Assembly (NCBI RefSeq): GCF_017592555.1
Contig: NZ_JAGFNS010000002.1
Coordinates: forward strand, 250,906-314,905
Direction of reading: 5' to 3'
Length of the DNA stretch: 64,000 nt
Origin: Actinoplanes flavus
Lineage (GTDB): Bacteria > Actinomycetota > Actinomycetes > Mycobacteriales > Micromonosporaceae
The notes beneath the pieces were generated by a model. It searched no databases and had not been told where the DNA came from. It saw nothing but the letters and a program-made list of their open reading frames with translations. A program made the position numbers and the translations under genes. Below are positions 16,081 through 23,821 of this stretch, one piece after another; the stretch's first letter is position 1, and every line of letters starts with the position of its first letter.

Positions 16081-16542
16081 ATGATCAAGAAACTCGCACT
16101 GACTCTGACCGCTGCACTGGCTGCCGGCCTTGCGGTTGGCGCACCGGCTGCTGCCTCCGATGACTCTTTGGTCCGGTCGATCAAGGGTCATGGCATCGAC
16201 GCGTGCCCTGCGGAGTCGCTGTGCCTGTATGAGCACTCCAAGTACAACGGCGACTCGGACGCTTCCATCTGGGTCGTATCCGACGACGTCCAGCGGTTGA
16301 GTGAGCACGGCGCCGACGACACGGCGTCCTCGGCCTACCTCAATGCGCCGAACCGCTGGTCCGTGTCCCTCTGGCGTGACGTGGTCTGGTGCGGTGACCA
16401 CGTCAGGCTCAACCAAGTAGTCCGGGGAGTGCCCTCCCTGCACGATGCGTACGGCTACACGGGCTGCCTCGGTGAGGAGAAGCAATCACACTCAAAAATC
16501 CGCCTTAACGACTCCGTGAGTTCCGTCCTCTTCCTCAAGTAG
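16081..16542 (+). CDS. Secreted peptidase-inhibitor I36-like protein
   Basis: A signal peptide (MIKKLALTLTAALAAGLAV, cut after APAAA) is followed by about 125 residues with the pattern CPAESLCLYEHSKYNG, typical of the I36/beta-gamma-crystallin-like inhibitors of actinomycetes (Streptomyces metalloproteinase inhibitor group). Four cysteines could form two disulfides. The ATG at 16081 places the signal peptide correctly; the longer upstream frame does not. It would act outside the cell. Confidence 0.72.
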   Translation: MIKKLALTLTAALAAGLAVGAPAAASDDSLVRSIKGHGIDACPAESLCLYEHSKYNGDSDASIWVVSDDVQRLSEHGADDTASSAYLNAPNRWSVSLWRDVVWCGDHVRLNQVVRGVPSLHDAYGYTGCLGEEKQSHSKIRLNDSVSSVLFLK

Positions 16543-16584
16543 TAGGGCGCTGCCCGGCCCGGGTGCCTCGCTCGGGTCGGGCAC

Positions 16585-16642
16585 GGCAGCGGCTTCCCGC
16601 GCCCCGCGTCTGGCACAAGGCACCCCCGTATCGCCCCGATGA
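16585..16642 (+). repeat. Dispersed 57-bp repeat, copy B
   Basis: Near copy of 12051-12107, matching from GGCAGCGGCTTC through GTCTGGCACA to TCGCCCCGATGA, with a few substitutions and small indels. After the ATG the frame runs only 17 codons. The conserved stretch outside any gene suggests a mobile fragment or a shared translation leader. Confidence 0.75.
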
Positions 16643-16653
16643 GCTTCGACCCG

Positions 16654-16922
16654 TTACCGCTCCAGTTCACGCCGCCCGGCCCAGACCCCTGACCGCAAGC
16701 GCCGATCAGTCTGCCGAACAGTGCGTGCGACGAACTCGACGGAAGCCCAAGCAGCCAGGGTGAACAGGTTCCAGACAGTGCCGCCCACCAACCCGGCCAG
16801 CAGCAGCGCAACGCCACCATCGCCGACCAGATCCTCTTGCGGGCCTTGGTCAGGTGCCGGTCGGGCTGTCGGCGGTCTGCGATGCGGGTGATGCCCGGTG
16901 CGACCGGGACGACGGCGACCAT
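16654..16922 (-). pseudogene. Frameshifted small membrane-protein gene
   Basis: From the ATG at 16922 the frame reads MVAVVPVAPGITRIADRRQP and on to RKRIW, then turns into Cys/Trp-rich noise. A second frame, entered about 100 bases in, gives ALLLAGLVGGTVWNLFTLAAW and RTVRQTDRRLRSGVW before its stop. Joining the frames by one shift yields a plausible protein of about 85 aa with one membrane segment. Either a real frameshift or a sequencing indel. The family is unknown. Confidence 0.4.
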
Positions 16923-16965
16923 ACGCTCGGCGTGCCGCGGCCCGGAAAGGGCTGCAGAGACAGAA

Positions 16966-17022
16966 GAACCCCGCGGCCGGGATCAACGATGGCGGTCGTT
17001 GAAAGTGGCTCACGCGGGGTTC
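16966..17022. promoter_or_regulatory. Nested inverted repeat (10-bp arms)
   Basis: GAACCCCGCG (16966-16975) is the exact reverse complement of CGCGGGGTTC (17013-17022). Inside the loop CAACGA and TCGTTG pair again. It lies upstream of the frameshifted minus gene. It could be a terminator, an attenuator for that gene, or the end of a lost element. The rest of 17023-17385 shows no convincing gene. Confidence 0.5.
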
Positions 17023-17385
17023 TGCACTGAGAGGTGAGTAGACTTCACCAACTTACCGCTCACGATCTCCCCAAGCCCCCACCTGGTCAAGCGCCTCGCC
17101 GTGTGCTCTACGCCACTCAGGTTGCAATATCGGCGCCCGCTGTCGACGATGCGCCGCCACGTCCAGGCCGGTGGTCAGGACGACCAGTTCGGTCGTGCCG
17201 CGGCAGTTCATCAGGACACCGACGACACTGCTGTCGCGTCGCTCAGGCCGCCGGAGATCCCCAAAAAGCTAGCCCCCTGCGATCCGCCACGTTCGTTGTC
17301 GTCTGGCACAAACTGGGGAGATAGCCAATCGATCAACATTGTTAGCTTCCTTCGGTCAGTGCCCCCTCGCACGAGGAGATACACG

Positions 17386-17826
17386 ATGACCACCAAGCAA
17401 AAAGTCGCCGCCGGAGCGCTTTCGGTAATCGCGGCGACCGCGACCCTTGCCGGGGTTGCCAGCCCGGCCCAGGCCGCTTACCCGACCACTACCTTCACCT
17501 TGAAGTACGGCAACAGCTACGCGTCCGGCAACCTCACCTGGTACAACCGGAGCGTAAGGGTCGCCGGTAACATCGCGGTCACCGCCGGCAACTGTCGGTG
17601 GATAGAAGCTGGCACCTACTACCTCGACAGCAAGGGCGAGCACTACATCGACAGTGACGCGCGAGGCCCCTACTGCAACAGCGGCAGCTCGACGATTATC
17701 GATCAGTTCGACTTCACCGTGCTGGCCGACATCTCCGGTGGGGCCGAGATGGTGAAGGTCGAGTTCGGCGAGGACTTGGTCAACCCCTTTGTCTCCAAGA
17801 AGTGCTTCAAGGCGACGCCCTGCTGA
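17386..17826 (+). CDS. Small secreted protein of unknown function
   Basis: A clear signal peptide (MTTKQKVAAGALSVIAATAT, cut near AQA-AYPTT) leads a mature part of about 118 aa, rich in Tyr, Ser and Gly with four or more cysteines. ATG 17386 has GAGGAG at a good distance. The composition suggests a beta-sandwich, but I recognise no family. It is monocistronic and followed at once by a strong terminator hairpin. Confidence 0.65.
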   Translation: MTTKQKVAAGALSVIAATATLAGVASPAQAAYPTTTFTLKYGNSYASGNLTWYNRSVRVAGNIAVTAGNCRWIEAGTYYLDSKGEHYIDSDARGPYCNSGSSTIIDQFDFTVLADISGGAEMVKVEFGEDLVNPFVSKKCFKATPC

Positions 17827-17855
17827 GCAGGTTGATCTTTGGTCAAGGCGAAGGA

Positions 17856-17884
17856 GCCCGGTCCGTGGAACTCACGGACCGGGC
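17856..17884 (+). terminator. Rho-independent-type terminator hairpin
   Basis: A perfect 12-bp stem, GCCCGGTCCGTG / CACGGACCGGGC, with a five-base loop, 30 bases after the secreted-protein stop and followed by GCTTCT. Confidence 0.85.
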
Positions 17885-18026
17885 GCTTCTGTGCCGGGGC
17901 CAGAGGAGTTGATCTGACGCTGGGACCTTCGAGCAAAGACCGCTACATCCCGGCGCGGTGCAGGGCCAGCATCACGACATCGAGAGATGACGAGCCCCAG
18001 GTGACAGATCGTGATTCCGCGTCAGG

Positions 18027-18597
18027 TCAGTTCAAGACAGCGGCGTCGAAGGCGATGCCGTAACCGATCGATGAGGTGCCGCACTTCCCCTTGACGGCCT
18101 GGGCTTGGATCGAGAGCGCCTGCGCACCCGCGGTGGCAGCCTTGACCGGCACGGTCTCGTCCGGACGCAGGTCCCACCGGCCGATCTGCATACCGTCAAC
18201 CGCGATCACGGTACGCACGGTCAGCCCTTTCGGCGTGCCCGGATCGAGGGCGAGTGCCGCCGACATGCGGGCGTATTCCGATCTCAAGTCGAACGTCGTC
18301 GTCACTGGCGAGCCCTCGCAGCCGACCCAGAAGGAGGTGCTCTCCGTCGACGTTCGGCCTCCAGAGGTCGCTTCTCGTTGCTGGCCGGATGGCCCGCCGG
18401 CGTTGGTGGTGGATCACAAGGCGCGCAGCCAGGTCCGGCCGGGGGTCTGCGTCACGGTGCCGTCCGGTTGACGATCTGTGATCGCATCGCGGACTTCTGT
18501 CCATCCGGCGGCCGGCAGGCCGACGAGCATAAGGACGATTATCGCGAGCCATCCGAGGCATCCCGAGCCACCGCCGTCGACAGAGACCTGCCGGCCC
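18027..18597 (-). pseudogene. Membrane-anchored NPCBM-like protein gene with in-frame stop and lost 5' end
   Basis: One frame continues across a TGA at 18414-18416. Before the stop it encodes a membrane segment (CLGWLAIIVLMLVGLPAAGW) and linker; after it comes TSFWVGCEGSPVTTTFDL and GRWDLRPDETVPV, which looks like a small carbohydrate-binding beta-sandwich of the NPCBM type. Reading through the TGA gives one sensible protein. The 5' end abuts a NUDIX gene fragment on the other strand and has no start. The gene is therefore broken twice. Confidence 0.6.
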
Positions 18598-18649
18598 GAC
18601 GGCCAGATCCTGTTGCTGCGACGTGACGGCACCGGTGAAGCAGACGGAC
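18598..18649 (+). pseudogene. Relic of a third NUDIX gene
   Basis: The bases encode DGQILLLRRDGTGEADGR, nearly the same as DGQVLLLQRAGTGEADGQ of the NUDIX fusion at 9954-10005, with the DNA also clearly similar. Similarity stops abruptly on both sides, so about 52 bases of a related gene survive between unrelated sequences. Confidence 0.6.
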
Positions 18650-18739
18650 GGGCGGACACCCACTGGTCGCCTCACCGCCGCGACCGCATCGGGCATCATG
18701 TGCGTCGTCCGATTCTGTCCGATGCCCACGGGGGATCTC

Positions 18740-19495
18740 ATGCACCAGCGCACACCGTCCATACTCAGCGCCCTGGCCGTGATCGGGGTGCTGGCCGCCG
18801 GATTCCTCGTCACCGGTCGACGGCCCGCTGCGGCACCACAGCCGGTGGCCGCCGCTCCCAGCGCCTCCTGGACGATGGCCGAGTATCCGTCGCTCACAGC
18901 GCTGCGCAAGGTGGAGCCGCCAGCGAACTACGCCGTCAGCACCACGATCACCGGTTCCCCGCTGATCGTGATCGCCCCGCACGGCGGCGGCATCGAGATC
19001 CGCACCAGCGAGATCGCCGCAGCGATCGCGCAGACCGACCACTCGCAGTGCCACTTCAAGGGCCTGCTGCCCACCGGCAACCACCCGCGCCTGCACGTCA
19101 CCAGCGAGCACTGGGACCTCGAGGAGTGCCTGATCCTGATCCGCCAGCGGCCGCACGCGCTGTCGATCCACGGCTTCAAGGACGACAACAACCGCATCGT
19201 GTACGTCGGTGGCCGCGACACCGCCACCGGTGCCAGGGTGACCGCGGCCCTGACCGCGGCCGGTTTCCGGGTGGAGGCCGCGCCCGCTGACATCGCCGGG
19301 ACGTCGCCGGACAACTTCGTCAACAAGGACGCCGACGGCATGGGCGTACAACTGGAACTGAGCACCGCGCTGCGCAAGGACCTGGTGGCGGCGGCGGGCG
19401 GCCAGCCCTCGAAGTGCACGGCGGAACTCCCGCAGTGCGGGGAGGCGTTCGTGCAGGCGATCCGTTCGGTCTATCCGGACACCTCCGGCTGGTGA
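18740..19495 (+). CDS. Poly-gamma-glutamate hydrolase-like secreted protein
   Basis: After an N-terminal membrane/signal segment (SILSALAVIGVLAAGFLV) the protein has the pattern of the poly-gamma-glutamate hydrolase family (phage PghP/YmaC group): IVIAPHGGGIEIRTSEIAAA, then LHVTSEHWDLEECL and ALSIHGFKDD. The His residues of APHGG and SIHG are the expected metal ligands. ATG 18740 follows GGGGGA. The product is likely exported and would cleave gamma-linked glutamate or a similar amide in the envelope. No operon partner. Confidence 0.72.
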   Translation: MHQRTPSILSALAVIGVLAAGFLVTGRRPAAAPQPVAAAPSASWTMAEYPSLTALRKVEPPANYAVSTTITGSPLIVIAPHGGGIEIRTSEIAAAIAQTDHSQCHFKGLLPTGNHPRLHVTSEHWDLEECLILIRQRPHALSIHGFKDDNNRIVYVGGRDTATGARVTAALTAAGFRVEAAPADIAGTSPDNFVNKDADGMGVQLELSTALRKDLVAAAGGQPSKCTAELPQCGEAFVQAIRSVYPDTSGW

Positions 19496-19978
19496 CAGGT
19501 CGTACGCACCCGGCACGGTCCGGGGGCGTCTCCTGCTTCCCGGTCCGGGTCGGTGATCGGGGTAGGCGACGGTGCGAGTGGCCGGACGTTGCCGATGCCC
19601 TGATGCAGGGTGCAGGGTGTCGGCGGCCAAGACAGGGAGAAGTTCGCGCCGGTGTTCGGACGCACTCCAGATGATCGGCGTTCAACGACACCCGCACGCC
19701 GTCGCCGTGCACCGGCAGTAACCGGCGACCGACGGTTCCAGCGCGTCCCTGATCGCGGCGTGGATCGCCAGCGCGGTGCGGTCGAACCATTGTCAACAGC
19801 GACGGGCTCTTGATCTCGACGGCACCGCCCTTCGATCTGGCCCTGACACTCGGTTGCCCCCAGCATCGATGGCCGACCAGGCACTACCTCAGCCCACGAC
19901 CTACGTCTTCTGTCGCGACAACCCGGGACAACCGAAGACAACTATCGACTGCCGTTCATGATCGGATTGACTCGGTCC
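19496..19978. other. Gap with coding debris on the minus strand
   Basis: No intact gene. Minus-strand frames give protein-like but interrupted pieces (WFDRTALAIHAAIRDALEP around 19735-19795; LPVHGDGVRVSLNADHLECV around 19640-19700 in another frame), suggesting a decayed gene. The repeat at 19917-19948 lies at the right end. Confidence 0.4.
19917..19948 (+). repeat. GACAAC-type iterons, copy 1
   Basis: GACAACCCGG, GACAACCGAA and GACAACTATC stand in a row at about ten-base spacing, ending CAACTATCG. A similar array occurs at 24147-24190 and ends the same way. This copy lies just upstream of the SMR gene. Helical spacing suggests protein binding. Confidence 0.65.
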
Positions 19979-20398
19979 ATGGTTGGCTGGCTATGGATGG
20001 CAGGGGCGATCCTCACCGAGGTTGTCGCTACAGCCGGGTTGACGTACTCCCAGGGACTGACCCGGGCACCGGTCGTGGCGGTGACGGCCGCTCTGTACGT
20101 GGCGTCATACGTGTGTCTGGCGCGTGCCTTGCATGCCGGAGTGGAGATCTCGGTCGGCTACGCGGTGTGGAGCGGCGTCGGGACCGCGGCCCTTGCCCTG
20201 ATCGGCGTCGTGCTGTTCGGCGAACACCTCACCCCAGGCCGGGTAGCCGCCATCGGTTTGATCGTCTGCGGGGTGGTGCTGCTGCAGCTGACGGCGATGC
20301 CCGAACACACCTCAGCAGTCGGCCCGCCAGCGCGAGCTGATCCCGTCCCGCCGCCGACCGCGCTGACGGTGGACGGCCTTCTGCCCAGGAGTCCATGA
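19979..20398 (+). CDS. Small multidrug resistance (SMR/EmrE-type) transporter
   Basis: Four membrane segments and the SMR pattern are clear: AGAILTEVVATAGLTYSQG, then GYAVWSGVGTAALALIG and GLIVCGVVLLQL. ATG 19979 puts the essential Glu at position 14, as in EmrE; ATG 19958 would add seven residues. The C-terminal tail is about 30 residues longer than usual and Pro-rich. SMR proteins exchange protons for lipophilic cations. The stop overlaps the methyltransferase gene by ATGA. Confidence 0.85.
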   Translation: MVGWLWMAGAILTEVVATAGLTYSQGLTRAPVVAVTAALYVASYVCLARALHAGVEISVGYAVWSGVGTAALALIGVVLFGEHLTPGRVAAIGLIVCGVVLLQLTAMPEHTSAVGPPARADPVPPPTALTVDGLLPRSP

Positions 20399-21024
20399 TG
20401 AGCATTCAACGAATACCGGCATATCTGAACCGTGACACTCGCCGGTTCCTTGCGGCAGCGGTCCGGTCGCCCGGGGAGATCGGCGCGATCGCACCCAGCG
20501 GCCGGCACCTCGCGGCGTGCGCCGCGTCACTGATCAGCCCCGGCCAGGGGCACACGGTGATCGAGCTGGGACCCGGTGGTGGCGCCATCACCGACGCCTT
20601 ACATGAGCGGTTGACCACGGTCGACACTCTGCTCGCGGTCGAACGCAACCCGGCTATGGCAGCGCACCTGAGTACCACCAGATCCTGGCTGAAGGTGATC
20701 GCGGGCGATGCCGCCGATCTGCCCAGCCTGGCGGCCAGGGCCGGGCACCCCCGGGCGGACCTCATCATCAGCGCCCTGCCCTGGAGCATCATCCCCGATG
20801 CCGACCAACGCAACCTGCTGACGGCGATCATCAACGTGCTGAACCCCGGCGGCGTCCTCGCGACCGTGCTGACCATGCCGGTGCTGTACCTGCCGATCGT
20901 CCGGCAGCTACGCCGACGCCTTGGGGAGTCGTTCACGTCGGTGACCCACCGAACGGTTTGGCGCAACCTTCCGCCGGCCCGCCTGTATATCTCGCGGGGC
21001 CCGTTGTCCCCGGGAGCGCGGTGA
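20395..21024 (+). CDS. SAM methyltransferase (rRNA-adenine/phospholipid N-methyltransferase-like)
   Basis: A Rossmann methyltransferase of 209 aa with SAM motif I VIELGPGGGAITDAL and motif IV region LIISALPWSIIP. The GAIAPSGRHLA lead-in is typical of the PmtA/KsgA-like group annotated as phospholipid or rRNA adenine methyltransferases. The SALPW in place of NLPY argues against a true rRNA dimethylase. Coupled to the SMR gene, so the pair may protect against a toxic amphiphile. Confidence 0.72.
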   Translation: MMSIQRIPAYLNRDTRRFLAAAVRSPGEIGAIAPSGRHLAACAASLISPGQGHTVIELGPGGGAITDALHERLTTVDTLLAVERNPAMAAHLSTTRSWLKVIAGDAADLPSLAARAGHPRADLIISALPWSIIPDADQRNLLTAIINVLNPGGVLATVLTMPVLYLPIVRQLRRRLGESFTSVTHRTVWRNLPPARLYISRGPLSPGAR

Positions 21025-21049
21025 CCGCGGTAGGGGCGATTGGTGGCGC

Positions 21050-21688
21050 TCAGGCGTTGAAGGGCGCGCCCTGAAGAGCTTCCCGGATCGCCGCTTCGTG
21101 GCCGCGCCGTGGCAGGTTCTCCATGAGCTGGTGGGCGAGGTGTCCGGTTGCTGCGGCACGGTGGTCCGCGTCGACCGTGCCGATGCGGGAGAGCATGGTC
21201 AGCGCGTCCAGGTCCGGGCTGGTGTAGCCGCAGGCGGTGAGGTGGCGTCGGAGACTTAATCCGAGCGGCAGCAGCGCCTGATCGCTGTCCATGGTCGGGT
21301 TATGGCTGAGGACGTTAGTGAGCGCGGTGATGTGGTGTTGGAGTGTGGTGTCTCCGGCGGTGTCTGGATGGTTGTGGCAGTAGCCTGCGACGCCGTGTCC
21401 GCCGAGGTAGCCGGCCAGGCGGATGGTGCCGCAGTAGACGGCCGCTGCCGTGGTGGGTGTCGCGTTGGTGTGGCTGCCGATCATGGCGGTGCCCCAGCGC
21501 AGCGCGATGCGGGCGGCGTCGGCGGCCCGCTGTTTGTCGTCAAGGGCTATCGCCGCGTTGATTAGAGCGGTGAGGGGCCCGTCGTGATGGGCGGCCGGGA
21601 CGAGGGCGCCGATGTCGGCCATGCGGGGTCGGCGTGGTTGTAGAAGGAGGCTGGTCAATTCCTGGATCATGGGCGTGTCGGTGGGCAT
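21050..21688 (-). CDS. Hypothetical helical protein
   Basis: From ATG 21688 (AGGAG ten bases upstream) the frame encodes about 212 residues, rich in Ala, His and Thr and predicted mostly helical (TALINAAIALDDKQRAADAARIAL). No membrane segment or known motif. It lies downstream of the IS110 transposase in the same direction, separated by a long inverted repeat, so it is probably not part of the IS. Function unknown. Confidence 0.6.
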   Translation of the reverse strand: MPTDTPMIQELTSLLLQPRRPRMADIGALVPAAHHDGPLTALINAAIALDDKQRAADAARIALRWGTAMIGSHTNATPTTAAAVYCGTIRLAGYLGGHGVAGYCHNHPDTAGDTTLQHHITALTNVLSHNPTMDSDQALLPLGLSLRRHLTACGYTSPDLDALTMLSRIGTVDADHRAAATGHLAHQLMENLPRRGHEAAIREALQGAPFNA

Positions 21689-21729
21689 GTCGGCTCCTGT
21701 CGAGTTCGGCCTGGTGGTTGGTCTGTGCT

Positions 21730-21826
21730 GCGGAGGCCGAGGGGGATGACCGGGCGCCGCTCCCACGTAAGAGCTCGTGGCTCGGGATCTACTCAGACGT
21801 CTCCGGTCATCCTCCGCGGCCTCCGC
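21730..21826. repeat. Long imperfect inverted repeat beside the IS110 element
   Basis: Arms 21730-21753 and 21803-21826 pair at 22 of 24 positions (GCGGAGGCCG.GG.GGATGACCGG), with 49 bases between. It lies between the transposase stop and the next gene start. It could be a terminator or the palindromic target of the IS, as IS110-group elements often choose such sites. Confidence 0.7.
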
Positions 21827-21835
21827 GGCGGTTGG

Positions 21836-23080
21836 CTATTCGAGCTGTGGTGGGCTGGTGAAGGCGTGGTGTTCGTCGAAGTGAGTGCCGATGGCCAGGC
21901 AGTGGTGCAGTCCGGTGAGCAGGCGGGCGCTGACGCGGCGTAGTGCGCCGGCGTAGGTGTCGCCGGCGGCGCGGCGCTGGTTGTACCGGGCGCGGGCGCC
22001 GGGTGACCGGGTCAGGGAACAGAACGCCCACTGGTGGCAGACGGCTTTGAGCCGCCGGTTGCAGACGTATCGGTGGGCCACATGGCTGCTGTTGCCGCTG
22101 GACCAGGTCAGCGGTGCGATCCCGGCATAGGCACGCAGGCCGCGCGCGGTGGCGAACCGACGGGGATCGTCGCCGAGTTCGGCCAGCAGACGGGCGCCGC
22201 CGAGAGGGCCACAGCCAGGGAACGACAGGTAGATCGGGGCGTGTGGATGCTGCAGGAACGCATCGGTCAATTCGGTCGTGAGTCGGTCGGTGGTCTCGCA
22301 GGCGTGGTTGAACTGCTCCAGCAATGCGCGGACCTCTACGGCGGTGGCCTTCTCGATCTCGCGGGGTAGCCGCAGGACCGGCTGGGCAAAAAGATCGCAT
22401 AGCCGGTAGGCCTCGTCATCGACGAGCCGCAGCCGGACCGGTTCGAGGATCTTGGAGAGGCGGTACTGGGTCAGCCGTGCCGCGGCTTCGGCTGTCGGGC
22501 CGGCCTCGAGGACCGCCCGCGCTTCGAGGCGGCGCAGCCCGAAGTCGCGGCCTTCCCAGGCGACCAGTGCGGTGGGGTGGACCTGGTGCAACAGCCGGCG
22601 AAGTTTCGCCTGTAGTTGCTCGCGCAGTAGCTGTGACCGGTACTGGGCGCCGGCCAGCACGGTGATGGCCTCTGCGGCCGCGCTGGTGTCCGGGAGCGGC
22701 TGGAGCTCGCCCCACTTGTCGCGCAGCAGCCTCGCCAGCAGTTCCGCATCCGAGCGGTCGGCCTTCTTCTTCGTCACCGACCGGTAGGCGCGGAAGCGGG
22801 CCATGTCGGTCGGTGGAATCTGGAACACCGTCTGGCCACGGGCTCGCAGCGCCTGGACCAACAGGCCGGCGTTAGTCTCGATCGCTATCGGGACCTGCTT
22901 GCGGCTGTGCTGGTGGCTGGCGAGCAGCCCGGACAGCAGCGTGAACAGCTCACGCACGCCATCGGGGGAGGCGGCGATCCGCAGGTGGCGCACGGTAGTG
23001 CTGCGGGTGTCGATCACCGCGACGTCGTTCAGCTGGTCGGCCCAGTCGATCCCGCAGAAGAAGCGCGGTGGCCGTTGCAT
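21836..23080 (-). CDS. IS110-family transposase (DEDD recombinase)
   Basis: Both IS110 domains are present: an N-terminal RuvC-like DEDD domain (CGIDWADQLNDVAVID, IAIETNAG, KKKADRSDAELLARLL) and a C-terminal Transposase_20 domain (SFPGCGPLGGARLLAELG, RAYAGIAPLTWSSGNS) holding the catalytic serine. The length of about 414 aa is typical and the gene looks intact. ATG 23080 puts GIDWAD at residue 9 as expected. In this family a non-coding bridge RNA made from the flanking sequence guides target choice. Confidence 0.93.
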   Translation of the reverse strand: MQRPPRFFCGIDWADQLNDVAVIDTRSTTVRHLRIAASPDGVRELFTLLSGLLASHQHSRKQVPIAIETNAGLLVQALRARGQTVFQIPPTDMARFRAYRSVTKKKADRSDAELLARLLRDKWGELQPLPDTSAAAEAITVLAGAQYRSQLLREQLQAKLRRLLHQVHPTALVAWEGRDFGLRRLEARAVLEAGPTAEAAARLTQYRLSKILEPVRLRLVDDEAYRLCDLFAQPVLRLPREIEKATAVEVRALLEQFNHACETTDRLTTELTDAFLQHPHAPIYLSFPGCGPLGGARLLAELGDDPRRFATARGLRAYAGIAPLTWSSGNSSHVAHRYVCNRRLKAVCHQWAFCSLTRSPGARARYNQRRAAGDTYAGALRRVSARLLTGLHHCLAIGTHFDEHHAFTSPPQLE

Positions 23081-23240
23081 GCATGTCTCCGATCCCGGGC
23101 ACGGTGGGGTGACTCCAGCCGAACCGCCGAGATGACGCGCATAGCCGCCGAACACGACGGAACTCACCGTTGCCGGCGAAATGCCGGTGGGAAGTCATGT
23201 CGTGCGACAGCATGCCGCTGATTCTCGGGCAGATACTGAA
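23081..23240 (-). ncRNA. Candidate bridge-RNA region of the IS110 element
   Basis: The 160 bases before the transposase start contain no convincing gene but several hairpins, including CCGGC-GAAAT-GCCGG (23174-23188). In IS110-group elements the bridge RNA is encoded in the end next to the transposase start. The placement follows family knowledge; the guide loops were not matched to a target. Confidence 0.3.
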
Positions 23241-23269
23241 GTGAGCACCCCCGCGTGCGCGGGGAGGAG
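23241..23269 (-). CRISPR. Solitary 29-nt type I-E CRISPR-like repeat (no array)
   Basis: Read on the minus strand, the 29 bases have the I-E plan: 5 bases, the 16-base palindrome CCCCGCGCACGCGGGG, then an 8-base end GTGCTCAC. No second copy lies 61 bases to either side and no cas gene is in the window. It may be a CRISPR remnant or a look-alike hairpin. Confidence 0.4.
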
Positions 23270-23274
23270 AAGCA

Positions 23275-23302
23275 CCATGACCGGCAGCTCGATAGGTCAT
23301 GG
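23275..23302. promoter_or_regulatory. Perfect 8-bp inverted repeat
   Basis: CCATGACC and GGTCATGG flank a 12-base loop six bases past the CRISPR-like repeat. It could be an operator or part of the IS end structure. The stretch 23303-23590 shows no gene. Confidence 0.45.
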
Positions 23303-23595
23303 CAGGGACCGCCGTCCTGCTGAGGAACGCCGACGTCCGATGTGGACTGTAGCGAGTCACCCGCCGCGACTGCCACCTCGATCGGCACCCGGTTCGGTCG
23401 CGGAGGGCGGACGCGTCTGTGATTGCCGTGTGCGCGCCGGGGCAAGGGACGGCTAGGTTCGCCTGCCCGGCGAGGCCACACCGACAGAGTGGGCCTTGCT
23501 TCCTTGAGCGGCGGGATGTACGCGCTGCGGAGCTCCATTCACCCCATCAGGGCTAGCTGCGCGACCAGTGGTCTTTGCGCGGCTTGTCGTAACGC

Positions 23596-23601
23596 TATAG
23601 T
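23596..23601 (+). promoter_or_regulatory. Candidate -10 box for a leaderless transcript
   Basis: TATAGT ends seven bases before ATG 23609, which has no ribosome site. This spacing is what a leaderless mRNA starting at the ATG would show. Confidence 0.4.
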
Positions 23602-23608
23602 CATGGGC

Positions 23609-23821
23609 ATGTCAGTGAAACCGATTCGTCTCATGGGTGCACACGAGATCCGCATCCGCCTCGGCGGCGTCAGCCGCCAACGCGCTTACCAGATCACCAG
23701 CCGGCAAGACTTTCCCGTGCCGATCGCGGACTTGGTTCAAGGCAAGGTCTGGCTGACCGAGGACGTCGAAGCCTGGATGAAGGCACACCGGCGTGACGCG
23801 TCCGACGACGACGAGAACTGA
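23609..23821 (+). CDS. Excisionase-like small DNA-binding protein
   Basis: A 70-aa protein with a winged-helix excisionase/AlpA pattern: MGAHEIRIRLGGVSRQRAYQ (helix-turn-helix), then DFPVPIADLVQGKVWLTEDVEAWM, the strand-wing-helix that ends such domains. It lies upstream of the AbrB-like and integrase genes in the same direction, so it likely directs excision or controls the element. Translation is probably leaderless from ATG 23609; ATG 23603 is an alternative. Confidence 0.72.
   Translation: MSVKPIRLMGAHEIRIRLGGVSRQRAYQITSRQDFPVPIADLVQGKVWLTEDVEAWMKAHRRDASDDDEN

Larger units (their letters stand above)
21827..23240 (-). mobile_element. IS110-family insertion sequence (ends not resolved)
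   Basis: Contains the transposase and an upstream non-coding part. IS110 elements lack proper terminal inverted repeats, so exact ends cannot be set from one copy. Confidence 0.5.

Noticed and set aside
17034..17385. Transposase or regulator gene upstream of the small secreted protein
   Set aside because: Frames here are short, with mixed composition and no motif.
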